Notes under the pieces: model-generated | The model's database searches: none | What the model was told of the DNA's origin: nothing | What the model saw: only the letters and a program-made list of their open reading frames with translations | Shown: positions 40,637-48,956 of the stretch, piece after piece | Position numbering within the stretch: the stretch's first letter is position 1 | How the letters are laid out: each line of letters starts with the position of its first letter | Origin: Nocardioides seonyuensis | GTDB lineage: Bacteria; Actinomycetota; Actinomycetes; Propionibacteriales; Nocardioidaceae | Length of the DNA stretch: 64,000 nt | Reading direction: 5' to 3' | NCBI RefSeq assembly: GCF_004683965.1 | Contig: NZ_CP038436.1 | Span: 3,100,001 to 3,164,000, forward strand | Program-made: the position numbers and the translations under genes

Positions 40637-41274
40637 GCGGGTGACTCCGCGACGAGGAGGTGGAAGGCATGGTTGCCGTGATCGACCGGTCGGTCCTCGA
40701 GGAACGTCAGCCCGGCCCCCCGGATCAGCTCGACGACCTCGGTGATCGGGCGGATCCGGAAGCCGTGCTGGGTGAAGGGCAGGTTCGTCATGAAGTCAGG
40801 GTCGGCACAGCCGATCACCGCCCGGCCGCCGGGCTTGAGCACACGCGCCATCTCGCGGAACGCGCGGGAGACGTCCTCGACGAAGTAGATCGTGTTGGTC
40901 GTGATCAGCGCGTCGAGCGAGTGATCGGGCAGCGGCAGTGCGGTGAGGTCGCCAGCCTCGAGGGTGAGGGATCCGCTCGCCACCTCGCTGGAGTACCTCT
41001 TGCGCGCTGCGTCCAGCATCGTCTCGGCGATGTCGACCCCGTGCACGTGACCGCCAGGGCTGACCCGGTCGAGAAGGGGCTGCAGGCCCACGCCGCCGCC
41101 GAACCCGATGTCCGCGACCTGCTGACCGGGCAGGGCTCCGGTGGCTTCGACCGCAGCAAGGACCGGAGCCAGGTTGCCCTTGTTGAGGCTGCGCGCGACC
41201 ACTCTGCCGCGCAGTCCTGCAGGATGGCCGAGCTGGCGCGCCAGACCGCGCATGAAGGCGTCACGAACGCTCAT
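40633..41274 (-). CDS. class I SAM-dependent methyltransferase
   Basis: Protein of 213 aa with the Rossmann SAM site: motif I VADIGFGGGVGLQPL near 53-67, acidic VDIAETML near 80-87, and LEAGDLTALPLPDHSLD near 104-120 for motifs II and III. It resembles UbiE/Methyltransf_11 enzymes; substrate unknown. The ATG 41274 is used because upstream codons are poor. It is convergent with the anti-sigma gene, the two stop codons overlapping in CTAG. Confidence 0.85.
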   Translation of the reverse strand: MSVRDAFMRGLARQLGHPAGLRGRVVARSLNKGNLAPVLAAVEATGALPGQQVADIGFGGGVGLQPLLDRVSPGGHVHGVDIAETMLDAARKRYSSEVASGSLTLEAGDLTALPLPDHSLDALITTNTIYFVEDVSRAFREMARVLKPGGRAVIGCADPDFMTNLPFTQHGFRIRPITEVVELIRGAGLTFLEDRPVDHGNHAFHLLVAESPA

Positions 41275-41317
41275 GTCGTCAGCGTGGCACAGGGCGTGGG
41301 CCTCTGGCAGTGGTCGC

Positions 41318-41848
41318 TCACTCGAGCCCGTCGACAGGCGTCGGGGTGTCGGCCTCGGCGCGCTCCTTGTCGTCCCCGGAGAGGGCCAGGCAGTCGGTCT
41401 GGAACGACAGCTGCCACGCCTCGGGGTCCCCGGTGGCGAGGTGCGGGGAGAAGGCGAGGGTGAGACCGTCGCGCTCGACGGCCACCTGGTCGTCGACCTT
41501 GGTGACGTCGGCGAAGCCTGCGCCGAGCAGGGCGGAACGGATCGCCTCGAGCTGACCCTTGACCTCGCCCTCGGGCGCCTTGAAGACACCCGCGCCGTCG
41601 TACTTCCAGCTCAGCTCCGGCATGCAGGCGGTCCACCCGGCCTCCGCGCGGACGCGGTCGCCGCCGATCGCCTCCACGGCGAGGGGAACGCCTTCACGGA
41701 CGGTGGCGAGGGCCGATCGCTCGGTCTGCTCTGCGCTCCCCTCGGGCTCGCCGTCGGGTGACTCGCCCGAGCCCGGGCCGGTGCAGGCGCTGAGCAGGGC
41801 GACGAGCCCGATGGCGGCGACGGCAGAGACCATCACGTGGAGTCGCAT
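41318..41848 (-). CDS. lipoprotein of unknown function
   Basis: Protein of 176 aa. Signal peptide MRLHVMVSAVAAIGLVALLSAC with lipobox LLSAC (Cys22), then an acidic Ser/Gly/Glu linker and a globular domain of about 120 residues with two cysteines (TACMPEL and TDCLALS). ATG 41848 has TAGATT ending 7 nt upstream, a leaderless-type start; ATG 41866, which would have a GAGGAT-like SD, is the alternative. It lies just after the DUF1023 gene operon in the same direction. Confidence 0.78.
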   Translation of the reverse strand: MRLHVMVSAVAAIGLVALLSACTGPGSGESPDGEPEGSAEQTERSALATVREGVPLAVEAIGGDRVRAEAGWTACMPELSWKYDGAGVFKAPEGEVKGQLEAIRSALLGAGFADVTKVDDQVAVERDGLTLAFSPHLATGDPEAWQLSFQTDCLALSGDDKERAEADTPTPVDGLE

Positions 41849-41877
41849 GGCCGCGAATCTAGTCATGTCCCGGATCC

Positions 41878-43731
41878 TCACGGCCAGCTGCCTGGCCACA
41901 GGTCGTCGAAGGTCTCCACGACCGGGGCGATGATGTCGTCGTAGGCCTGCTCGCCCTGGCGGACGGCCTCCTCGCCCAGCCAGTCGTAGAGGTGGTCACG
42001 GGCGTCCTGGTCGCGCCCGCCGGTGTCGGCGACGTCCTCGCCCTGGCCCGTCACGATGTCCGCCATGTTGGCCAGGGCGGGGTTGGTCTCCTCGAAGTAG
42101 GAGACGTGGTTGTCGAGCAGGCCGACCTCGACCAGGCCGTCCGGCCCCTCGAAGGCAGCGCCGGGGTCGACCTCGAAGTTGTGGGCGCCGAAGTCGGCCT
42201 GGGAAGGGTCCTCGCCGAGCCCGATGCCGTCGTCCCAGGTCCCCGGGAGCACGCCGTCCTTGCCGCCCAGCCAGGTGACGGGATCGTGGGCCGCCGAGCC
42301 GACGAAGACCTGCCCCTCATGCATCCCCAGGTCGGACACGTGCGCGACGCCGCCGCCGGCACCCGGACTGCCGATGAGCACGAGGGTGTCGGCGTCCATC
42401 CCGTCGGCAGCGCCGTGGGCCGAGGTGGTGGAGCCGTAGCTGTGGCCGATCACGGTGAGGTGGGAGGCGTCTGCGCCTCCCTGATGAGTGCTGTTGAGCC
42501 CGTCGACGAACTGCGAGAGGAGGCGGCCGCCGTGCTCGGCGTTGGCCTCGGTGACGGTGTGGCCCGCATCCAGGGCCGACTCGCCGTAGCCCAGCACCGA
42601 GCCGTCGGGATTCCAGTTGGGGGAGTCGTAGCCGATCCAGGCGATGGTCGCGACCGAGGAGCCACCTGCGCTCGCCTGGTTGTGGAGTGCCAGCGCGTCG
42701 AGGGAGTTCTCGTCGATCGTGGTGCCGTCGTTCATGATCCCCGGGACGTAGACCGCCGTGTGGTCGGCGGTGTCGGGGTTGCCGAAAGCGACCGCTGCCA
42801 CCCCGTCGCCGCCGAAGGCGTGGGGCTGGTAGGCCATCACGAACACCTCGAGGTCGAGCTCGGAGTAGGGCAGCCGCTCGGCGTTGGCGATGGCCTGCTC
42901 GACCGACCGGGCGTTCTCCAGCCACCGCGCGTCCTCGGGGCTGAGCTCCTCGCCCGCCTCCTCGCGGCCGAGAAGGAGCTCGAGGTCGCGCTGCACGCTG
43001 GCCCGGTTGGCCTCATCGCGATCGCCGGTCGGGATGCCGTGGGTGTTTCCGATGAGGTCGGGGTCGCTGACGAGGAGGGCGTTGCGCTGGGCGTCGCTCA
43101 GGCGGTTCCACCAGGCAAGCACCGCGTCGGTGTCGTTGCCGAGCCGCTCGAGCCGCTCGACCAGCGCGGCGGTGTCCACCAGTGCACCCGTCGCCGCCCG
43201 CTCGCCCTCCGCGACCGTGTCGACCGACCGGAGCGCGGCCATGCAGGTGTCCTCGTCGCGCCGGATGCGGTCGTGCCACGCCTGCAGGTCGGCGTCGAAG
43301 GCGGTCATCCTCCCGGCCAGGCCCGCGGCGTCGGCCCTGAGCTGCGGGACGTCGGCCTCGGTGGCGCCGGAGATCCGGCCCACCAGCTCCTGGCGGTCGT
43401 CGTTGAGGCTCCGGCGCCGCTCCATCAGGTCGACGTGCTCGAGCCGTCGCTGCGCCATCGACGTCAGGTAGGCGTCGACGGCGAGCGAGGCCTTCTCGAG
43501 AGCGGCAGCCACGGCGGCGGTGTCGTCGGCGAATCGCGTGACGGCGTGACCGGCGGCCTCGGCGGCGTCTCCCGACCAGTCGTCGGGAGCACCGTGCGCC
43601 CGCGCCCAGCTGGCCACGTCGTCAGCACCGGCTGCGGCGGCCCGGAGGTCGACGAGCACGGCACTGGCGCCGGGCTGGACCTCGGGCTCGGGCGCAGCCG
43701 ACCGCGCGGCAGGGACGTCGATCGCGGTCAC
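41878..43731 (-). CDS. DUF1023-type alpha/beta hydrolase with helical N-terminus
   Basis: Protein of 617 aa. The N-terminal 280 residues are helical with coiled-coil-like, WXG100-type character (AWARAHGAPDDWSGDAAEAAGHAV and ERRRSLNDDRQ). Residues about 300-560 are the DUF1023 alpha/beta hydrolase: VYVPGIMNDGT (oxyanion region), nucleophile Ser431 in VIGHSYGST, and the C-terminal HDPVTWLGG and AHNFEV segments that could give Asp and His. The ATG overlaps the upstream stop (ATGA). Such proteins sit in actinobacterial operons with small WXG-like partners and are thought to be exported; no secretion signal can be seen. Confidence 0.86.
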   Translation of the reverse strand: MTAIDVPAARSAAPEPEVQPGASAVLVDLRAAAAGADDVASWARAHGAPDDWSGDAAEAAGHAVTRFADDTAAVAAALEKASLAVDAYLTSMAQRRLEHVDLMERRRSLNDDRQELVGRISGATEADVPQLRADAAGLAGRMTAFDADLQAWHDRIRRDEDTCMAALRSVDTVAEGERAATGALVDTAALVERLERLGNDTDAVLAWWNRLSDAQRNALLVSDPDLIGNTHGIPTGDRDEANRASVQRDLELLLGREEAGEELSPEDARWLENARSVEQAIANAERLPYSELDLEVFVMAYQPHAFGGDGVAAVAFGNPDTADHTAVYVPGIMNDGTTIDENSLDALALHNQASAGGSSVATIAWIGYDSPNWNPDGSVLGYGESALDAGHTVTEANAEHGGRLLSQFVDGLNSTHQGGADASHLTVIGHSYGSTTSAHGAADGMDADTLVLIGSPGAGGGVAHVSDLGMHEGQVFVGSAAHDPVTWLGGKDGVLPGTWDDGIGLGEDPSQADFGAHNFEVDPGAAFEGPDGLVEVGLLDNHVSYFEETNPALANMADIVTGQGEDVADTGGRDQDARDHLYDWLGEEAVRQGEQAYDDIIAPVVETFDDLWPGSWP

Positions 43732-44060
43732 GGCGTGGGTCCGTAGGAGAAGGGCTGCGCGTCGCGGTCAGCCCACATCAGGAGGTCCTGGACCCCCTGG
43801 ACGGTCTCGGCGTCGGCCGAGTGGATGTCGTACGCCGCTCCTGCCAGGGCGTCGGCATGGGCGGCGGCAGCCCTGCGGAGCCCGTCGACCCGCGTCTCCC
43901 AGGTCGCCAGGAACGTGGCGGCGACCGGTCCGACGCGGCTGCCTAGCAGCTCAGCCTCGGCCTGGGCGAGGTTGCGCAAGGGGCCGTGGAGCGCCTCGGC
44001 CTGGTCGTCCCAGGCGACCTGCGCGCGCGTCATGGCCTCGGTCCACATCCGGATCGTCAC
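43728..44060 (-). CDS. small helical WXG100-like partner protein
   Basis: Protein of 110 aa, almost wholly helical, of a size close to ESX/WXG100 proteins. TRAQVAWDDQAEALHGPLRNL and ATWETRVDGLRRAAAAHADALAG are the two amphipathic helices, with a W-E-T in the turn rather than W-x-G. It ends HSADAETVQGVQDLLMWADRD. GTG 44060 overlaps the upstream stop (GTGA) and its own stop overlaps the hydrolase ATG (ATGA), so the three genes are tightly coupled. Family assignment is by shape only. Confidence 0.72.
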   Translation of the reverse strand: MTIRMWTEAMTRAQVAWDDQAEALHGPLRNLAQAEAELLGSRVGPVAATFLATWETRVDGLRRAAAAHADALAGAAYDIHSADAETVQGVQDLLMWADRDAQPFSYGPTP

Positions 44061-44587
44061 GACAGGTCCTCCGCGTCCGTCAGCACGTGCCCGGAGGTGA
44101 CGACCACCTGCAGCGACCCGGGACGCACGAGCGCGGAGGCGCGGGCGGCGCCCCGGCGGGCCACCAGACGCGGAGCGGAGCCCGCGACAGGGCGGGCGTC
44201 CCAGCCGAGCCCCAGCAGGGCGTTGCCCGTGGCGCGGAGCAGGGCGACGTTGTCGCCCTCGGCCAGCCCGGCCGCGACCACGACAACCTCGCGGTGGACG
44301 AACCTGCTCCGCGCACCAGCACTCGGCTCGTGCCTCCACCGTGCCTCGCGCGCCGGGTCGGCGGGCCATGCCTGGTGCCGGGCGAGGCGCGACACCAGTG
44401 AGTCGAGGAGGTCGTCGACCTCGCGCGCCAGCCCGGCAAGGTCTGCGGGCGAGGCGAGTGGCGTGGCTGGCCGATCAGGTGCCACCGGCCCCGGCAGCAG
44501 CACGATCTCCACCTCGGGGTGGCGCTCACGCAGCACGCGGAGCATCGGGTCTGCCTCGATCGGGTCTTCGGGAGTGTGCGCGGTCAT
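44057..44587 (-). CDS. hypothetical protein in DUF1023 operon
   Basis: Protein of 176 aa with no membrane segment and no motif I can name. Residues 35-60 are polar and helical, 85-170 alternate beta and helix, with VVVVAAGLAEGDNVALLRATGNALLGLGW in the middle. It is the first gene of the operon before the WXG-like and DUF1023 genes, with a GGAAGGG site 8 nt before the ATG. Likely involved in the same process as the hydrolase; no function recognised. Confidence 0.72.
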   Translation of the reverse strand: MTAHTPEDPIEADPMLRVLRERHPEVEIVLLPGPVAPDRPATPLASPADLAGLAREVDDLLDSLVSRLARHQAWPADPAREARWRHEPSAGARSRFVHREVVVVAAGLAEGDNVALLRATGNALLGLGWDARPVAGSAPRLVARRGAARASALVRPGSLQVVVTSGHVLTDAEDLS

Positions 44588-44638
44588 GCAAGCACCCTTC
44601 CGCAGGTCCGCACTCCTCAAACCGTCCGCGCGCGCCCT

Positions 44639-44702
44639 GTGGATGGCCCGGGTGGATGGCCCGGTTTCGAGGCTCGCTGCGCTCGCACCTCAACCAGCGA
44701 GG
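44639..44702. repeat. REP-like intergenic element and 13-bp tandem repeat
   Basis: 44639-44664 is a perfect tandem of GTGGATGGCCCGG. Overlapping its end, 44663-44702 holds GGTTTCGAGGCTCGCTGCGC followed by a TCGCACCTCAACC arm. The ends GGTT-GAGG and CCTC-AACC pair as a hairpin. I recognise this as a widespread intergenic repeat in Nocardioides-type genomes; the recognition is from memory. It lies between the DUF1023 operon and nadE. Confidence 0.65.
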
Positions 44703-44725
44703 CGGGACTTCCCTAGAGTGGCCGG

Positions 44726-46762
44726 GTGGACTTCTACTCGGCCTATGCCCAGGGATTCGCCCGCGTCGCAGCCGTCACGCTGCCCGTGACCCTCGCCGAT
44801 CCGGCCGCGAACGCCGCGACCCTGCTCGAGCAGGCACGCGCCTGCCACGAGGAGAGCGTCGCGGTCGCGGTCTTCCCCGAGCTCTGCCTGACCGGCTACT
44901 CCGTGGACGACCTCTTCCTCCAGGACGTGCTCCTGGACGACACCCTCGTGGCGGTGCAGGAGATCGTCGAGGCGAGCGTCGACCTGATGACCGTGCTGGT
45001 CGTCGGCGCTCCGCTCGTCCACGGCAACCGTGTCTACAACTGCGCCGTCGTCATCCACCGCGGACAGGTCCTCGGGGTGGCCCCGAAGGCGTACCTGCCG
45101 AACTACCGCGAGTTCTACGAGAAGCGCTGGTTCGCGGCGGGTGACGACACGGCGGGCGAGTGGATCGAGATCGCCGGGCAGGACGTGCCGTTCGGACCGG
45201 ACATCCTCTTCGACGCCACCGACGTGGAGGGGCTGCGGCTGCACGTCGAGGTCTGCGAGGACATGTGGGTGCCGGTGCCTCCCAGCGCCCTGGCTGCGCT
45301 CGCCGGTGCGACCGTGCTGGCCAACCTCTCCGCCAGTCCCATCACCGTTGGCAGGGCCGAGGACCGCAGGCTGCTCGCCCGCAGCGCGAGCGCACGCTGC
45401 CTCGCCGCCTACATCTACACGGCCGCGGGCCAGGGCGAGTCCAGCACCGACCTCTCCTGGGACGGCCAGACCATGGTCTACGAGGTGGGCGGGCTCCTCG
45501 GCGAGACTGACCGCTTCCCCGAGGGCGCCCGTCGTACCGTCGTGGACGTCGACCTCGACCTGATCCGCCAGGAGCGGTTGCGGCAGGGCAGCTTCGACGA
45601 CAACCGTCGCGCTACGCAGAGCGAGGCGTTCCGCGTCGTGGAGTTCGAGCTCGACCCGCCCTCCGGGGACATCGGCCTGAGGCGCAAGGTCGACCGCTTC
45701 CCCTTCGTGCCCGACGACCCCGCCCGGCTCGAGCTCGACTGCTACGAGGCCTACAACATCCAGGTGTCGGGGCTGGAGCGCCGTCTCCAGGCCATCGGCG
45801 ACGTCAAGCCCGTCATCGGGGTCAGCGGTGGCCTCGACTCGACCCACGCGCTCATCGTGGCCTGCAAGGCGATGGACCGCCTGGGTCGCCCGCGCAGCGA
45901 CGTCCTGGCCTTCACGATGCCGGGGTTCGCGACCGGCGAGCGGACCAAGGGCTACGCGACGCGGCTCTCGGAGGCGCTCGGTGTCACCTTCGAGGAGATC
46001 GACATCCGCCCAGCCGCCGAGCAGATGCTGGGCGACATGGGCCATCCGTTCGCGCGCGGCGAGAAGGTCTACGACGTCACGTTCGAGAACGTGCAGGCCG
46101 GCCTGCGCTACGACTACCTCTTCCGCCTTGCCAACCAGCGAGGAGGCATCGTCGTCGGGACCGGTGACCTCTCCGAGCTGGCGCTCGGCTGGTGCACCTA
46201 CGGCGTCGGTGACCAGATGTCGCACTACTCGGTGAACTCCGGGGTGCCCAAGACCCTCGTGCAGCACCTGATCCGCTGGGTCGTCTCCCACGGCGAGCTC
46301 GACGACGCCTCCAACGAGCTGTTGACGGAGATCCTCACGCAGGAGATCACGCCGGAGCTGGTCCCCATCGAGGAGGGGAAGAAGCCGCAGGCGACGCAGG
46401 ACTCGGTGGGTCCCTACAACCTCCAGGACTTCACCCTCGCCTGCGTCGTGCGCCACGGCTACCGCCCTCGCAAGATCGCCTTCCTGGCGTGGCACGCCTG
46501 GCGTGACGCCGATGCGGGGGAGTGGCCGCCGGGCTTCCCCGAGGACGCCCGGGTGTCCTACGACCTGGCCGAGGTCCGCACCTGGCTCGAGCTGTTCGTG
46601 AGGCGGTTCTTCGCCAACCAGTTCAAGCGGTCGGCACTGCCCAACGGCCCCAAGGTCTCGGCCAGCGGCACGATGAGTCCCCGCGGCGACTGGCGGATGC
46701 CCAGCGACGCCCGGGGGACGGCCTGGCTCGCCGAGATCGAGCGGGACGTGCCCGAGGCCTGA
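44726..46762 (+). CDS. nadE: glutamine-dependent NAD+ synthetase
   Basis: Last step of NAD+ synthesis, amidating nicotinate adenine dinucleotide with glutamine as ammonia donor. It is the long form, 678 aa. N-terminal nitrilase-like glutaminase domain with Glu52 (VFPELCLTGYS), Lys121 (APKAYLPNYREFYE) and Cys177 (VEVCEDMW); C-terminal synthetase domain with the P-loop GVSGGLDST at 365-373. Length matches the M. tuberculosis enzyme (679 aa), whose start (NFYSAY) also matches. GTG 44726 has TAGAGT ending 6 nt upstream and no SD. It stands alone. Confidence 0.96.
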   Translation: MDFYSAYAQGFARVAAVTLPVTLADPAANAATLLEQARACHEESVAVAVFPELCLTGYSVDDLFLQDVLLDDTLVAVQEIVEASVDLMTVLVVGAPLVHGNRVYNCAVVIHRGQVLGVAPKAYLPNYREFYEKRWFAAGDDTAGEWIEIAGQDVPFGPDILFDATDVEGLRLHVEVCEDMWVPVPPSALAALAGATVLANLSASPITVGRAEDRRLLARSASARCLAAYIYTAAGQGESSTDLSWDGQTMVYEVGGLLGETDRFPEGARRTVVDVDLDLIRQERLRQGSFDDNRRATQSEAFRVVEFELDPPSGDIGLRRKVDRFPFVPDDPARLELDCYEAYNIQVSGLERRLQAIGDVKPVIGVSGGLDSTHALIVACKAMDRLGRPRSDVLAFTMPGFATGERTKGYATRLSEALGVTFEEIDIRPAAEQMLGDMGHPFARGEKVYDVTFENVQAGLRYDYLFRLANQRGGIVVGTGDLSELALGWCTYGVGDQMSHYSVNSGVPKTLVQHLIRWVVSHGELDDASNELLTEILTQEITPELVPIEEGKKPQATQDSVGPYNLQDFTLACVVRHGYRPRKIAFLAWHAWRDADAGEWPPGFPEDARVSYDLAEVRTWLELFVRRFFANQFKRSALPNGPKVSASGTMSPRGDWRMPSDARGTAWLAEIERDVPEA

Positions 46763-46828
46763 GGTCGACTGCAACCTCCGTGGCGCCTGCCGCGTCTTGG
46801 GGGAAGACACTCACACGGAGGAACTCTG

Positions 46829-47449
46829 ATGGACGTACGACGACTCACCTCGCTGGCCGGCGCTGCGACGCTGGCCGCACTGCTCGCCCCGGCCCTGGCC
46901 GGACCTGCCGCCTCTGCGGGGACGGAGGGCGCGGACCACGCTCGCCAGTCGGCCGCGCGGACCACCCTGACGTTCGCGGTCGAGGACTGCGAGGGTTGCG
47001 AGGTGCAGCTCATGCAGGCCCGCGAGACGCTCGACGCCGACGTGGTGCACACCTGGGCCTCGGGCTCGCGCACCGTCCACGACGGTGAGGTGACCTTCCG
47101 CCTCGCGCCGCGTCGTACGAACGGCATGTCCGTCACCGTGCGCGCCCCCTGGGAGGGGCACACCGGCTACGCCACGACGGTGGCGTGGCGCTACAACGGC
47201 GAGCAGGTCGGCGATCCCGTCACCCTCGAGGAGGCAGTCACCAAGCGACGCGCCTCCGCGTGCTGGGAGGGCACCCGCCGCCGCAACCTGACCATCCCGT
47301 TGGTGGTCGAGGAGGTCGAGGTCAGGGGCGTCCACCGCCGGGTGCCGGGCAGCATCGCCTTCGTCCCGACCACGCAGAGCTGGCTCGAGCCGATGCGGCG
47401 GGTGTGGGACGGGGTGCTCGGCTCGCAGGACGTGAACATCTGCCGGTGA
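46829..47449 (+). CDS. secreted hypothetical protein
   Basis: Protein of 206 aa. Residues 1-30 are a Sec signal peptide ending ASAG. The mature part has a beta-rich pattern (TTLTFAVEDCEGCEVQLMQA, GEVTFRLAPRR, GMSVTVRAPWEG) and four cysteines (CEGC, CWEG, NICR) that could form two disulphides. GGAGG is 7 nt before the ATG. No family recognised. It lies between nadE and glnA2, in the same direction, and is followed by the 32-bp tandem repeat. Confidence 0.78.
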   Translation: MDVRRLTSLAGAATLAALLAPALAGPAASAGTEGADHARQSAARTTLTFAVEDCEGCEVQLMQARETLDADVVHTWASGSRTVHDGEVTFRLAPRRTNGMSVTVRAPWEGHTGYATTVAWRYNGEQVGDPVTLEEAVTKRRASACWEGTRRRNLTIPLVVEEVEVRGVHRRVPGSIAFVPTTQSWLEPMRRVWDGVLGSQDVNICR

Positions 47450-47476
47450 CCCGTGGTCTCGTGACAGGACTTCGTC

Positions 47477-47595
47477 CTTCCTCGACCAGCGGCGGGGTGG
47501 ACGTCTGCCTTCCTGGACCAGCGGCGGGGTGGACGTCGGCCTTCCTCGACCAGCGGCGGGGTGGACGTCGGCCTTCCTCGACCAGTGGCGGGGCC
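47477..47595 (+). repeat. tandem repeat, 32-bp unit, 3.7 copies
   Basis: Units at 47477, 47509, 47541 and 47573 (the last partial); each begins CTTCCTCGACCAGCGGCGGG, with one or two substitutions per copy. The array ends at the TAGGCT -10 box and ATG of the glnA2 gene, 12 nt later. The CTCGACCAGCGG part resembles one end of the REP-like element at 44663. No spacers separate the units, so it is not a CRISPR. Confidence 0.9.
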
Positions 47596-47601
47596 TAGGC
47601 T
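47596..47601 (+). promoter_or_regulatory. -10 box for leaderless glnA2 transcript
   Basis: TAGGCT ends 6 nt before the glnA2 ATG at 47608; no SD is present. The upstream 32-bp repeats take the place where a -35 would be. Confidence 0.55.
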
Positions 47602-47607
47602 GCTCGC

Positions 47608-48953
47608 ATGGGTAAGCAGGAAGACTTCGTACTCCGGGCGCTCGAGGAGCGCGACGTCCGCTTCGTGCGGTTGTGGTTCACCGACGTCCTCGGCTTCCTG
47701 AAGTCCGTGAGCGTCGCCCCGGCGGAGCTGGAGAACGCCTTCGACGAGGGCATCGGCTTCGACGGCTCGGCGATCGAGGGGTTCGCCCGCGTCTACGAGG
47801 CCGACATGCTCGCCCACCCGGACGCCTCGACCTTCCAGATCCTGCCGTGGCGCGGTGGGGAGGACGGCGGGCCGGCGACGGCGCGGATGTTCTGCGACAT
47901 CGTGATGCCTGACGGCAGCCCGTCCTACGCCGACCCGCGCCACGTGCTGAAGCGGACGCTGTCGCAGGCGGCCGACAAGGGCTTCACGTTCTACACCCAC
48001 CCCGAGATCGAGTTCTACCTGTTCAAGGACATGCCCGGGAAGGGTGAGGAGCCGCGCCCCGTCGACCGCTCCGGCTACTTCGACCACACCGCCCAGTCCC
48101 GTGGCTCGGACTTCCGCCGTGACGCCATCACGATGCTCGAGGCGATGGGCATCTCGGTGGAGTTCAGTCACCACGAGGGCGGCCCCGGCCAGCAGGAGAT
48201 CGACCTGCGCTACGCCGACGCGCTCACCACTGCGGACAACATCATGACCTTCCGCACCGTGGTGCGTGAGGTCGCTCTCGGCCAGGACATCTGGGCCAGC
48301 TTCATGCCCAAGCCCTACACCACCCATCCCGGGTCGGGGATGCACACGCACGTCTCGCTCTTCGAGGGCGACCGCAACGCGTTCTTCGAGGCCGGCGCGG
48401 AGTACCAGCTGAGCCGGACCGGTCGGCAGTTCATCGCCGGCGTGCTGCGCCACGCCAGCGAGATCAGCGTCGTCACCAACCAGTGGGTCAACTCATACAA
48501 GCGCCTGCTGGGGGCGGCGAGGCACCCTCCTACGTCTCGTGGGGGCACAACAACCGCTCCGCGATGGTCCGCGTCCCGATGTACAAGCCCAACAAGGGTC
48601 AGTCGACCAGGGTGGAGCTGCGCACGATCGACGCGGCGTGCAACCCCTACCTCGCCTTCGCCGTGGTGCTGGCTGCGGGGATGAAGGGCATCGAGGAGGA
48701 CTACGAGCTGCCCCGCGAGGCCGAGGACGACGTGTGGTCGCTGACCGAGCGCGAACGCAAGGCGCTCGGGATCTCCCCCCTGCCCAAGAGCCTGTGGGAC
48801 GCGATCAACATCGCCGAGGACTCCGAGCTGCTGGCCGAGACGCTCGGCGAGCACGTCTTCGACTTCTTCCTGCGCAACAAGCGCGCCGAGTGGGAGGAGT
48901 ACCGCACGCAGGTCTCGGCGTTCGAGCGCGACCGGATGCTGCCGGTGCTCTGA
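47608..48953 (+). pseudogene. glnA2: glutamine synthetase type I (glnA2-like), frameshifted
   Basis: Joins glutamate (or a related substrate) and ammonia; 448 aa if the frame is restored. The first part, up to codon 301 or so, reads MGKQEDFVLRALEERDVRFV and GIGFDGSAIEGF, matching M. tuberculosis GlnA2. At 48510-48514 a run of five G follows CTGCT, where GGGGGG would keep the frame: the protein leaves at YKRLLG and resumes as GGEAPSYVSWGHNNRSAMVRVP in the next frame, continuing to HVFDFFLRNKRAEWEEY. So one base is missing. As written, the first frame stops at 48684, losing the ATP/glutamate-binding half. A sequencing error in the homopolymer is quite possible. Next to glnE as in mycobacteria. 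Confidence 0.88.
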
Positions 48954-48956
48954 GCC

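Noticed and set aside
44690..46810. 706-codon open frame on the minus strand
   Set aside because: Shadow of nadE; composition is typical of antisense to GC-rich codons.
47477..47595. CRISPR array
   Set aside because: The units are contiguous, with no spacers, and no cas gene is in the window.
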